A stretch of DNA of 64,000 nucleotides from Diphasiastrum complanatum (taxonomy: Eukaryota; Streptophyta; Lycopodiopsida; Lycopodiales; Lycopodiaceae). The notes below the pieces were generated by a model. It worked only from the letters and a program-made list of their open reading frames with translations. It was not told the origin of the DNA and did not search any database. Positions within the stretch are counted from its first letter, which is position 1; each line of letters opens with the position of its first letter. The position numbers and the translations under genes are program-made. This document shows positions 1 through 10,519 of the stretch, one piece after another. Location: NCBI GenBank assembly GCA_029204225.1, contig CM055108.1:12089955-12153954 (forward strand), in the 5' to 3' direction.

Positions 1-1032
1 ATATAGCGAGTGTCCTGGATGGCACCCCCACGAGAGGAGTCAACTACCTTCCAGAACATGGACTGACCTACTTTGCATGTCAGTCCATCCATCTGCCATG
101 ATGGAGCAACCAAAAACCTCCCAGCCTGACCTAAGTTGCTGCAACTGTGTATCAACACGGTCGTATGCTGCCCTAAGGTGTGTGGTGTGAAGGGCCTCAG
201 TGGTCGGGGGCCTAAAGGCAGGGGTGCATGCAGCTACAACAGCAACGATATCTCTAAATAGGTGGGTATCCCCTATAGCAAATGGTAGGTTCATGCCATA
301 GAACATGTTTGCCAATGCCCTCTCAGCTATCTCATCATTGCCTCGTTGAAAGGACTGACGAATGGTGCTATGAGGGGTGGAGCGTGAGGTGGATCTGCCT
401 CGAGGTGGACGAGGTGCCCGAGGTGGTGCTCGGTCATCGGGAATAGGCTCTGCGTCTGACGAAAGTGGGACACTACCAGTAGATGAGGGCATGGCTGGAG
501 GTGGCCTTGATGTGCTAGGCTTGTCAGTTGCAGAAGATGTGGAAGGTCTATCAAGTGTTGCAGAAGTGGAAGGTCTCTCAGGATGCCCCGATCTAGTGGG
601 AGGTGTGGTGGATGTGACAGGAGGTGTCGTAGATGTGGATGGTCGGCTAGTGGAAGCAAAGGCAACAACACCTGCCAGCCTCATCCTCTCAAGAATGCCC
701 GCGGGAGTGACTACTGGCTCATGACTAGAGGAGGGGCCCCAACTAACAACGGGTGCAACAACAAGTGTGGGAGCCATAGGAACTGTGGTGCCTGACCGTG
801 TGTAAGTCTCAATCATACGATGCCGCTCCGCCTTTGGAACCATGGGGCAACCTCGTATGCCAACTATGGCCCCCTCTGATGAACCGACAAGGTGAGCCCT
901 CTCTCTGGTGAGTGTGCTGGAGTAATCAGACTGGCAGAACGGACATTTCCAGCGCTTAGCACCAGTCCCACCATACCTACCATCCTCATCCTGTAAAAGC
1001 TACACCTCATCCCAATATGACGGCCTATGCAT
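1..1032 (-). pseudogene. hAT-superfamily transposase, N-terminal half, broken
   Basis: Reads leftwards from an ATG at 1032 and runs to the window edge. A BED-type zinc finger lies at about 965-840, with motifs RWKCPFC and RERAHL and the following GCPMVP that hAT proteins show. A long Ser/Thr/Pro-rich linker (about 420-760, repeated STSRPSTS-like units) comes next. Then comes the start of the transposase domain, with residues like GCSIMADGWTD, the signature of DUF659 in plant hAT proteins. An in-frame TAG at 1002-1000 and a stop at 42-40 break it. After the stop another frame continues with a WKVVDSS-like stretch that resembles the family, so a small deletion or frameshift fused two parts. In hAT elements this protein cuts and pastes the element. 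The catalytic and dimerisation parts are off the window. It lies downstream of the PHT4 exons and could sit in a large intron of that gene. Confidence 0.8.
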
Positions 1033-3817
1033 GATGAACCCTAAACCAAAAACTAAAAAAATCACCAAAAAAAAAACCCGCAAACCGACGATTACAAGCG
1101 ACTTGACCACTAAACTCGAAAAACAAAACAAAAAACACCAAACACCAAACAACAAACTCTGAACCCTGCAGATTTTCCGGAATCCTAAAAAAAATGTCTA
1201 AAAAAACCCTAACTCTAGCCTATGTAGTGGGATTCCCAAAAAACTACAAGAACTTGAGAAAAGAAACAACGAACGGGTTCACACACTTGTATACATACTG
1301 AAAGAAACTAAACGCACAAACAAGTATCCTAATCTGATGCCTACAGCCCATTCTATGCCCATCAAATCAGAAAACTTAAGAAAAAAAGATGTTCAAAAAA
1401 CTTACGAAATGGGATCTGAAAAACAAAACAAACTAAGATCACCACACAATCCTGCAGCTGATCACACTAACATACCCAAACAATGATGACAGAAAAAGCA
1501 CAGCACATTCACCACTCAGCTCATCCCGAAAATGACTGTAGGCGCACTTTCCCTGCTCGCTAACTGTGAAATGGAGAATGCGAAGGCCAGCAGCAGGGTT
1601 TTTACATTTTTTTTTATTACTCAAAAAATATCGTTCCGACCAGGAACGTCCCAGTTTGGTCGGAACGGGCATCTAAGCTTGAAAATGCTACTTTTGATTT
1701 GAAACACAGTGTAGGTATCTATAAGTTGTGTTCAAGAAGGTTTGATATTTGTAAGAGCCTTTAAGCTAGGATCACATTAATAATAAGGGGGGTAAACTTA
1801 TGATTGGTAACTACCACATACAGTTGTACAAGAAGGCCAGGAGATGTCAACTGTTATTCGAGGACCTCGATCTTCTAAAAGATAAATTGAATCAACCCAA
1901 GCACAACAACATGCTCAATGGTGCTATTAGTGTTTCCACCCTTTCCAGAATCGGCCTTTTCTTCATAACTGTACGAATCAGCATGAATTGCGGTTCAGAA
2001 CTGGGTCAACCGGGCAGAAAAGGTTGGAAAGAATTGACAAGGATTATTTTGCAAACTTTCCAGATATAATGGTAAAAAATATCTAATTTAATATGTTTAA
2101 TGTCTATAATGTCTCTAAAATCTTATAGATATTAGATTGCTAATGAATACGTACATTTGAAAGTTGACTGTTGCTTGTAAAAAGCTGAAGCCTGGAACCA
2201 AATTAGTGTTCACAGAATCACGAGTGCACATGAAAATGTTGAATGGACACAATTTGAACTTCACAAACTAGATTCCATGTTCCAGCTTCCACCTAACATT
2301 GTGATTTATGATTTATCCGTGATGAATCATCAAACATCCATCACACAGTACACTGGGTTAAGCATTTTAATACAAATTAAGACATTGAAAAGCAGAATCA
2401 AAGAACCATTGATGATTAGCACACTAAAAGAACTGTTCAAATTTGAACAAACGTTGATAATTAGCACAATCAAAGAACTGTTCAGAACTGATTTTTTAAA
2501 GGGTTTCCAATTCGAATTGCTTCTGAACGATTTATTGACGAATCGAGATTCGTTCGCCTACGAATCACGGTCTGCTACTATCCTACAAGACTTCACACCA
2601 CTATTTACAACAGATTGCTATAGGCTTTCCCTTCATTCAATATCATTCAAACATCCAACCTAGTAGGTTGACAAGCCATCTTTTGTCCCATGTACAGCAG
2701 AGTTATTGTTTTCTATGATCAAATATGCTGACGTGGTACTTCAAACTAAGCATCAGCTTTCTAGCTGCAAAAATTATCCTTGCTAGGATTTCCTAACTTT
2801 TGAAGTCATGTTAGCTCATCTAGATCGAGAATTAAATTTAGCTCCATGCACCCCGTTTTTGCAAGAATGACCATGTTTGGAGTCTATTTGCTTCTTTCCA
2901 ACTTTACAGTAGAGCTTGACCTTCCTGGCTACAAGTAAGCATACTTTTCACAGGTGCTAGGTGTCGAGAAACCATTCTCCATAAATCTACTCTAATAAGA
3001 TTGCCAGCCTAAAATAAGTGAATTTTGAAACCTTTCTTCCATTTAGGCCAGTCAATATCGTGCTCAGAATACTTGACAAGCAAATCTAAAACTTGTTCAA
3101 TGTTTGATCTAAGCTTTTTCATTGTTTGACTTCAGGTCCAGTGAAAAGTAAATCTTAGTTTCTTTGTAATAGCTTTCAGCATTCATAACACTGGAATTTA
3201 AACTTAAAAAGGTGAAACAACACAAAACTGTCTTGGCTGCCTTCATCTCTAGCTATCTCCTTTTCCTCTCCAGTTGGCTGCTTCCAAACTCTCCAATGTC
3301 TCTCACTCCCCAGATGCTTCTCCTTTGCTGAGGCACTCATACGTGCACTTAAATATCACAAGTGAAACAGCACAAAATTGTCTTCATTACCTTCATCTCT
3401 AGCTACCTTTGCAAGAATATTCGTGTTATTTTGTGTAGGCATCAATCAATGTAGCAATAGGAAAAAGAAATGGTATAGAGAGGCTAGAGCAAGTGGATTG
3501 GAGGGTAGAAGTGAAAGGTGCTACAAGCTTCTGAAACTCAAAGAGTGTTTCTCCAAAACTAGCCACGATGTCAATGAAGCTCCTCCACCACGTTAGACCT
3601 CTATTATGTGTTGTACCCTCCATTCTACGTCACTGGACCATCAGTGACTTTGATCATGGCCGTCAGAATTCTTCCAAAAAGTCTCAGACCATCAAAATTA
3701 ACAAGCATTCAGTTGAAGATCACTCCCTTTTATGGTTTAATGAGCCTCAAATAATCAATAGATCACGTTAAAAATCAATGAAGTCGACAAAGCTCAAAAT
3801 TTAGGATGCACTTCTAC
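1033..3817. other. Non-coding stretch, possible large PHT4 intron
   Basis: No recognisable gene. Short ORFs at 1800-2069 (plus) and 2277-2663 (plus) match no family I know. Two imperfect direct repeats are visible. One is a ~30-bp unit around 2418 and 2455 (gattagcacac...aaagaactgttca). The other is a ~45-bp unit at 3213 and 3362 (gtgaaacaacacaaaactgtctt and its variant, each ending in ccttcatctctagcta). Because the PHT4 gene on the minus strand still lacks its 3' exons, this stretch may be intron. Confidence 0.4.
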
Positions 3818-6039
3818 CTGCATAATTTTGCGAATGGCAGTCACACTCACACCAGTCTGAACAAGGAAATCGGAAGCTGCACCAGCCACCAAGCCAATAG
3901 TAGCCATCATTGCCCATGGAAGTGCACTAAACCATGCTGCCTGCTTCAAGTTTACCCCCAGGACCTAATCTCCATTCATTAAATGGTCAGTATTAGGCTC
4001 AGAAAATCACAAAAGAAGAAACAAAATGTCCTGAAGTGTGCCATCCCCAGAGGTACTCTTTTACATGCTTAGAACAAATGTGTTTGCTGCAAGTTCCATA
4101 ATTTTGTTTAGAATAAAAGGTAAGTAGCATATGCTTGCAATAAAAACTTACAGTCTTGAAATAAGAAGGCATCCATGACAAAAGGATGAAGTACCCCTGT
4201 GTAAGCAGAATTCGATGGTTATTACTTTGACTTGGCTATAGACTCGTTCCATTAAGAAACACACACGAGCACATGGCATGCTTTACTACTGCATTATGCA
4301 TGTCCTAAATTTTCAAGTTGTTGCACAGACCCAATTATTCATTGCATGGGCTACAATGATAGCCCATGTAGGTGGCTTTGAAAGAAGCAAACCAAAAGGT
4401 GGCAACTGAACACCAGATGTTTTGGATGGCATATCATTCTTCACAATCTCACTTCCCTGCTGAATGTACAAAAGCTCGTTTCTTTTTATACAAGGGTGAC
4501 TTTGTGGGTTTTTATAGATGGTTGAGACCCACACCAGAACCCAAACAAACCCTAGCAATCCAAATGAAATAAAAGCGCCAGATATCCCAAAACTTGTCAA
4601 TAGAATGGGAGTAAGCATCAATCCAAGCACACTACCCAAATGGAACCCTGCCATTGAAACACCTATTGCTCTCGCTCTCTCGGAGCGAGGAAACCACCTG
4701 TCATCAAACTGTAGGTTTGTAAGCTATCAGGAATAAGCTCACTTACTGCTCAAATTGTTCTAGCAAACACACAAAAAAAATCGAAGTTCCAGAATTTGCC
4801 CGCCTCACAAAAACAGCATAGTACATATTCACTTTAAACTGGAAAACAATGTGCTTAGAAACTTCAACTCTATGAAATCATGCACTGATTTTTTTAAGAT
4901 AATGGTTCCTACCTGGAAATCATATTATTCATGCAGGGCATTGCAACACCTTCTGCAAGGCCCATCAAAGCTCGAACAGCCACCAGCAGCTGCCATGATT
5001 TATTTGCAGCAAAAGGGGTAGCCAGAGTTGCTGCTGACCAAATGCATACACCCCAAGCCATGACTGACTTTCCTCCATATCGATCTGTCAATGTTCCTCC
5101 AGCTATAGGGGACATCAAGTATCCCCATAAGAAGGATGACTGCATTTACAAGATTTGAAACAATGCAAATAACCAGTCAATAATCCACAATTGTAAATCA
5201 AGTAAGAACTCGACAGTAAACTCACATACAATATTGAACAATGCAGCCAGGAACTATCTGGACATAGATCGACATGGCGGTGAAGCTAAACATTCAGCTA
5301 ACCAGCAACCTTCCAGAGAGACCAGAAAACTTCATGCCGTATGTTAGATACAAGCCTGAAGCGTATGAAAGTGGTTATTATCTTGACTGTGTCATCATAT
5401 ACTATTATAACGCAGAAACATGCATACGAGATGGTAAAACAGAAAGCTATATTTAACAACCAGGACGATCATCCAGTATTAATATAAAGCAGCGAAGAGA
5501 GTAAACAGTGAAACAAAGCAGTAATGGATTATGACAAAAAAAGATAGGAAGGGAAGAACCTGGACAATGCCTGCAAAACTGGTGGTCCATTTGTACTTAG
5601 CAGATAAAGGCAGAATTGCTACCGACATCACGACTCTATCCGCATTGCAGAGAGCCATTCCTAAAGCCACCATTGCTGCTACTTTGATCCTTTCGGACGT
5701 CAGTATAGGAAGCAATTTTGAGCTTGCTGTGGCATCTTGCTTTTGCGAATATTCATTTTGGAAGCCTGATCCCAGTACCGCCTTGGCTCCACAGCTACCA
5801 ACACCTCTGCAAGGCGTTTTCTCATAAGGTTTCAAGATCTTTTGGTGTAAACAGAGCCTTGAAAGCGAGTGATGGGTTGTGGGAGTATGAAGAGAAGCTG
5901 CAACAGCCAGATGTATTGAAAGAATTCCTGAAGCTCTAAAGCTCCTAGAATTTGTAGATGCATCTTTATTTTCCGATCCATGAAGCAAAAGCGAGGGTGA
6001 TATGGAGGCGTTTTGACCTAAACTCGATCTGCATAACAT
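3818..6039 (-). CDS. Plastid PHT4-type anion/phosphate transporter, 5 exons, 3' end missing
   Basis: Major facilitator superfamily protein. The closest plant group I recognise is PHT4;2/PHT4;3 (probable anion transporters of plastids), which move inorganic phosphate across plastid envelope membranes. Exons on the minus strand: 6039-5560, 5139-4913, 4697-4331, 4196-4152 and 3964-3818. All have GT-AG junctions and join in frame to 422 residues. Residues 1 to about 105 are Ser/Thr-rich without membrane segments and fit a transit peptide. Next come CNADRVVMSVAI, QSSFLWGYL, GGTLTDRYGGK, GLAEGVAMPCMNNM, WFPRSERARA, SWMPSYF and NLKQAAWFSALPW, all family hallmarks. Exon 5 ends at IRKIMQ followed by GTAGAAG, a good donor. 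The usual protein has about 110 more residues, including the last membrane helices. Those exons are not visible to the left within the window, so they lie beyond it or were lost. The start is the first ATG of the long exon-1 frame. Confidence 0.88.
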
Positions 6040-6238
6040 TGTTTTCGCTGAATTAGTCGCGTTCCCGTTTGTTTTCTTACATCTCGCAGAAACAGAAATT
6101 ATGGATTCCTGTTAACCGTACATACATATATTGGCTAACGGAATCGATGCTACAGGTACGGAACAATTTATCGTTGCCACTATTCTCAGCTGTATGCGAT
6201 AATCTTAGCCTTAGGCACACCCCTTTTTACTTTATCAT

Positions 6239-6544
6239 ATATTTTCAGCGTTAGGGTGCTGGCCCACAGGGTGCCGCGCTGTTGGTGCCCGTAAAAAATT
6301 GAACCTTTGTGGCGAGGCACACGTGCGCGCACACAGAGACACAAGTAATGGGGAAGTAAAGGTAATGTAGAAGTTTGGTGGTTATATATTAACTTTGAGT
6401 AATCTTAGAGAAAACCTTGTGGGATAAATACTGGTTGCCCAACACGTGGCAGTTGGGCAACCAGTTTTTTGAAAAAAAAAGACAAAAAAAAAAAAAAACT
6501 GGAGCACCCTGACGCGTGCCAGCACCCGTTAGGGTGCTGAAAAT
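6239..6544. mobile_element. Candidate MITE-like element with short terminal inverted repeats
   Basis: The segment starts with tattttcagc and ends with its reverse complement gctgaaaata. The motif gttagggtgctg recurs just inside both ends, and cagcacccgttagggtgctg near the right end is itself an 8-bp stem with a 4-base loop. There is no coding capacity. I could not identify a clear target duplication, so this is a candidate only. Confidence 0.35.
6431..6464. repeat. Perfect 13-bp inverted repeat with 8-base loop
   Basis: ctggttgcccaac and gttgggcaaccag flank the loop acgtggca, followed by a T run and then an A run. The loop together with the adjoining bases contains CACGTGGC, the G-box/ABRE core that plant bZIP factors bind. 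It lies about 390 bp upstream of the PHT4 start codon, inside the candidate MITE. Whether it acts as a promoter element is inference. Confidence 0.6.
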
Positions 6545-6655
6545 AAGCGGAGCCTATCATATATATATCCTGCCTACAAGTATGGGACAAAAATGTTCCT
6601 TCTATCTCTTATCCATGTGTAATAAATAATCTTAGGTCCAAGGTAGTGGATGGGT

Positions 6656-6670
6656 AGAGTTGTTAGAATG
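6656..6670. repeat. Left target site duplication of SINE
   Basis: agagttgttagaatg, identical to 6755-6769. A 15-bp duplication is typical of LINE-mediated SINE insertion. Confidence 0.7.
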
Positions 6671-6754
6671 CTTCTTGGTTTCCAAGGGAAGGCTCGAACT
6701 TGAGACCAAAGAAACTTTGGATGTCAAGCTAACCAATTGAGCCAACTCCCTTGG
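6671..6754 (-). mobile_element. tRNA-derived SINE or tRNA retropseudogene
   Basis: Read on the minus strand, this 84-bp piece has an RNA polymerase III A box (TGGCTCAATTGG, 6744-6733) and a B box (GTTCGAGCC, 6699-6691) at tRNA-like spacing. AAGGGAG near the 5' end pairs with TTCCCTT near the 3' end as an acceptor-like stem. The middle is a strong hairpin CCAAAG-TTT-CTTTGG rather than a normal anticodon arm, so it is not a working tRNA. It is flanked exactly by 15-bp direct repeats. Confidence 0.7.
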
Positions 6755-6769
6755 AGAGTTGTTAGAATG
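6755..6769. repeat. Right target site duplication of SINE
   Basis: agagttgttagaatg, identical to 6656-6670. Confidence 0.7.
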
Positions 6770-6941
6770 ATACCGGCAAGGCGCAATCTTAAATCCAACT
6801 GCTGCATAGTGACATGGAGCTTTTTTCTCACTTGGCGTTGCCAAGATGTATACATTGTGTATAACCTATCAATTGCGTAACTATGTATGTAAAAAAAAAA
6901 ATCTAGGCAACTCTCATATCTATATAATATAAGATTATTTT

Positions 6942-7150
6942 GGAGAGAGAATGTGTGAGGTTTCGTAAAAAAAAAGTCACGCTTTTGCCGGCAAAAATGT
7001 TAACTATTTTAAAGAGAGAATGTGTGTTTGCCGTAAAAAATGTCACGATTTGCCGGCAAAAAAATGACACCCTAATGGTTAGAGAGAGAATGTGTGAGGT
7101 GCCATAAAAAATGTCACGCTTTGTCGGCAAAATATGTCAACCATTTGCAA
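6942..7150. repeat. Three-copy ~70-bp tandem repeat
   Basis: Units begin near 6942, 7012 and 7081. Each carries gagagaatgtgtg, then a short A-run, gtcacg and tttgccggcaaaa. The units differ by substitutions and small indels. No ORF or known element end is associated. Confidence 0.7.
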
Positions 7151-7265
7151 AAGGAAACACTAAATAGGTTTTAAAAAAATGGTAAAAAAAAACACAGCTT
7201 CCAAAAATATGTAAACACTTTTTGTGGGTAAGTGCCCATTGCCCATCATCGACAGACACAAGCAA

Positions 7266-7266
<1 letters not shown>

Positions 7267-7312
<46 letters not shown>
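7267..7312. repeat. (AT)n microsatellite
   Basis: About 22 uninterrupted AT units, followed at 7345-7405 by a degenerate tatgtg-type run. Confidence 0.95.
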
Positions 7313-7315
<3 letters not shown>

Positions 7316-7442
7316 CATAGTGTGTCCGCCGATGGCAGGCGGCCGATGTGTGTATGTCTATATATATGTGTATGCGTATGTGTATGTATATGTTTATGTA
7401 TATACTAGTAACGTGTGCTCACCGTCGTTGACAGGTAATGAC

Positions 7443-8012
7443 TGTGAAAGATTTCAGATCATTCAAGATCCAAATCCATGTCCCTGATCTTTGGTTACAA
7501 AAAGGAGCAAACCAACAATCCTGCCAATGTAGAAAAATCAGCATCTACATATAAAATGAGAAGCAAACTCTAAGAGATACTGATCAAACATGAACCAAAA
7601 CATAAAATATAGTTGATGTCCATACAATTACAGTACCCTACTGTATTTCACACGTGTATTTCACGAAAATAACAAAATATGAGCATTCTACACACAAGAT
7701 TGCAAGATATCATCAAGAGAGTGCACCAATGAGTGGTAGAACCCAAAGAGAACCATGTACAATGATGAAATGAGAGAGAGAAGAGAGAAGATGTGGAACC
7801 AAAAATAGCAATAAATGATCATTCTACACACAGAATTGCAAGATAACATCATGAGAGTACACCAATGAGTAAAATGAGAGAGAGAAAAGAGAAGATGTGT
7901 CTTTCCATGAGTTTCTTCCTTTTATAGCAAGTTCAAACCGTATTTGGCCCTTGGCTTTCTCTCCAAAATGCTAAACCCTACTATTTTTGGGTCTAGATTC
8001 AAAGTACCCAAC
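7443..8012 (-). mobile_element. Copia family A LTR (partial)
   Basis: The left end tgtgaaagatttcagatc matches the left end of the better LTR at 59934-60581, and the homology runs through the shared block ending gtacccaacat at 8012. Compared with that LTR, the U3 end (about 160 bp) is absent. In its place the sequence runs into ORFa. On the minus strand this is the 3' LTR position relative to the pol fragment at 8802-9941. Confidence 0.7.
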
Positions 8013-8096
8013 ATAACAAACTTTGTTTTTCAAATCCATTTCTTGATTTTCCTGCATGAAAACCATAAGAACCAATATCCACTTGCATAACATCAT

Positions 8097-8678
8097 CTAC
8101 ACAACAAAACATGTGAGTATAGCAAAGTGAGTCGTTTCCACTTGCTTACCTTTCTCTTGATCATCAAAGATATGAATATCTTTAGACTTGAACCTCTGGA
8201 AATACTCCCTCTCAAACATATGATCTAGATCCAACAAGATCTCATCAATGCTTGATCTCGAATTTCCACAAAGGTTAGTGAAAACAATGCCATTGGTGGC
8301 ACCATCATAAATCAAAAAATAGATTCCAAACTTTCCATCCAACATCAAGTAGAGTAAGTGAAGATGAGTATCAAACCTAATAAATCCAGCCTTTTTGAAT
8401 CCATAAAAAACCTCAATAAGCTCACCAATGATATCGCCCTTGCCTTGAAGAAATTGTCTCTCGATTTGCTCAATGTAGTCTTCTCCCACCAACCTTTTGC
8501 CATCTTGATCATGAGCGATCAATTCACAATCATAGAATCCTTTGAGTTCATGAAAAAATGTGAGATCCATGCCTTGGATCTTCCCAAGAACCAATCTTTT
8601 GTTTCTCTTTCCTTCATAAGACTCCCTCTTAATGATTGCATCATAAGAAGTAGAAACCTCAAAAACATTAGAAGCCAT
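8097..8678 (-). CDS. ORFa copy 1: uncharacterised 193-residue protein
   Basis: Open frame of 193 codons starting MASNVFEVSTSYD. A possible upstream ATG at 8705 adds nine hydrophobic residues. I do not recognise the family. The protein is mixed charged/hydrophobic, with stretches like KRLVLGKIQGMDL, YDCELIAHDQDGKRLVG, FIRFDTHLHLLYLMLDGKFGIY and SSIDEILLDLDHMFEREYF. It has no zinc finger, transmembrane run or coiled coil that I can see. A second copy at 20693-26545 is about 85% identical over the first 125 residues. On the minus strand it lies between a copia pol fragment and an LTR, the place where env-like or extra ORFs occur in some LTR elements. Alternatively it is a captured host exon or part of a different transposon. 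Its integrity suggests recent selection or youth. Confidence 0.5.
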   Translation of the reverse strand: MASNVFEVSTSYDAIIKRESYEGKRNKRLVLGKIQGMDLTFFHELKGFYDCELIAHDQDGKRLVGEDYIEQIERQFLQGKGDIIGELIEVFYGFKKAGFIRFDTHLHLLYLMLDGKFGIYFLIYDGATNGIVFTNLCGNSRSSIDEILLDLDHMFEREYFQRFKSKDIHIFDDQEKGKQVETTHFAILTCFVV

Positions 8679-8801
8679 GAAAAAAATGATTAGTATCTTC
8701 AACATAAAGATGATTGAAGTACTTTTTTTTTTTTAAACAAGAACTTCTACTCAATGTTTTAGGTAATGACTCATATGATAATGATTCTTCCTCACTATCA
8801 T

Positions 8802-9941
8802 TCACAATGACATCCATCCTACTTTGAATTCTTCACATACTTCTCTTCTTCTTGACTTGTGACTATCTCCCTCACCAAGTCTCTTGATAGGACCATTTGA
8901 TCTACTCTCTTTATGAAGACATGAGACTCCACTTGCTAGAAAACTGACTTTCTTGGACTCATCACAAAAGAATGTAGAAGAACCATCTCCTTCATGCATG
9001 CACCAAGCAACATCTTTTTCCATATGATCAAAAAAATCATTAACAACAATCTTTTCCAAGGAAGAACCTTCACCTCCATTGATGAAGTTAGCTCTTTCCT
9101 TACCTTTTGCATGCTTTTTATTCTCATAACTAGCCAAGTTAGCACAAAGATGAACATCTCCAAGAAGCATATTAGATCTTGATCTAGATCTAGCATAAGG
9201 AAGCATTTTAGACTTTGCATAAGATCCACCAATCTTATTGATGCTAAAAGAGAACTTTGGAAAGTTGAGACCAATCTCCTTTTCCATTCCATACTTTTTG
9301 TTAGCCATAACAAAAGCATCAAGCTTGAAAAATATACCTTGTCTATTGCCCCTAGCAACCAAGATTTCTTCCTTTGTAATGAAACAAGCATCACCACCAA
9401 ACTTTATCATGTATCCTTTCTCCATCATTTGACTAACACTTAGCAAATTCTTTGAAAGTGAAGGAATGTAAAGAACACCATCAAGTCTTGCTTTCCTATT
9501 AGTAGAGAGACAAATAGGAATTGAACCAATACCTTCAATCACACACTCACCACCATTGGCCATGTGAATTGCTTTCTTGGCTCCATCATAAGTGACCAAA
9601 GAAGTAAAGAACTCCTTGTTACTAGTCATGTGTGAACTAGCTCTACTATCAATCCACCATGAATCTTTGTCACCTTCACTTGATATTGGACATGAAGAAC
9701 ACATCAAAAGAGAATCACCACCACCTAAATGCTCATTATTAGTAGTAAAGTTGCTTTGCTTGCTACCTTCATCTCTTTGCTTCTTCAAGCATTCATTAGC
9801 AAAATGCCCTTTGATTTCACAATAGAAGCATTTCAACTTTGACTTATCTTTCTTTTTGCCAAAAGAGGAAGTCTCATCTTGATCTTGCCCTTTAGACCAC
9901 TTGTCTTTGCCTTTGCCCTTGAACTTGCCTTTGATGAACAT
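8802..9941 (-). pseudogene. Copia family A gag-protease fragment
   Basis: A 379-codon frame. It opens with a Lys/Gly-rich stretch and a zinc knuckle CFYCEIKGHFANEC. The aspartic protease site follows as WWIDSRASSHMT, where the usual DSGAS glycine has become arginine and so is probably inactive. After that come NLLSVSQMMEKG and a pre-integrase-like part (LDAFVMANKK). From about residue 210 it diverges into sequence without integrase motifs, so integrase, RT and RNase H are gone. The same family is present at 59934-61960. Confidence 0.8.
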
Positions 9942-9981
9942 AGTCTCCTCTTCATACTGAGATGTTCATGTAGATCCACCT

Positions 9982-10496
9982 CTTGGATTTATCTCCTCTA
10001 CTCTTCTAAATCCTATTTTAATCTACCTCCATTCATGCTGCATTTTTTCTCATGTTGTCGTACAGTTTGCATATTTTTATGTAAAATAAGACAGGTGAAA
10101 AACTTGACTGTCTACATAAATACAAGTAAATTTTCACAGGCAAAAAAGACAAAAAAACGCGACATTGTGTTTTTACACGTGATTTGTCACATCCAATAAA
10201 GACGATACTGCCCTACAAAAATGTCGAAGGTGCCCTAGAAAAAGCGAAGGCACCATGTAAAATCAAATCCTAAGGCATTTCGTAAGAGCGTTGCATTTTT
10301 CACATCTTCATCAACGTCAATTTCCGCAAAGGCTGACGTCACGGCCTTTTCATGCTCATCCCATGCAACTGTGCTAACAGATTTGACAACGACAACAGCC
10401 ACCCATGATCTCCCACAAACAACACATCCACTTTGTACTTTCTTCATCTACACACCTGTAAAATTGTGTATATATTGAATACCACTTGCGTATTCA
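9982..10496 (+). mobile_element. Copia family B LTR-like segment
   Basis: Similar from ttggatttatctcctcta through ctgcattttttctcatgttg to the end gcgtattca to the LTR at 46927-47224. It is longer than that copy by about 220 bp, with extra material around 10080-10300. No pol sequence adjoins in this orientation. Confidence 0.55.
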
Positions 10497-10519
10497 GTGT
10501 GTGTGAAAATAATAGCATT

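Noticed and set aside
327-795. Plus-strand and alternate-frame ORFs over the hAT fragment
   Set aside because: Shadows of the minus-strand Ser/Thr/Pro-rich linker; no domain of their own.
1615-1660. Possible short inverted repeat tcgttccgaccaggaacg
   Set aside because: Stem is short and isolated; no second end or duplication to support an element.
6691-6744. Functional tRNA gene
   Set aside because: Pol III boxes are present, but the anticodon arm is replaced by a hairpin with a three-base loop, and the flanking duplication marks a retroposed copy.
7224-7487. Plus-strand ORF with many Ile-Tyr repeats
   Set aside because: Translation of the AT and TATG microsatellites, not a protein gene.
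8936-9400. 154-codon minus ORF
   Set aside because: Alternate frame of the copia fragment at 8802-9941, which carries the zinc knuckle and protease motif.
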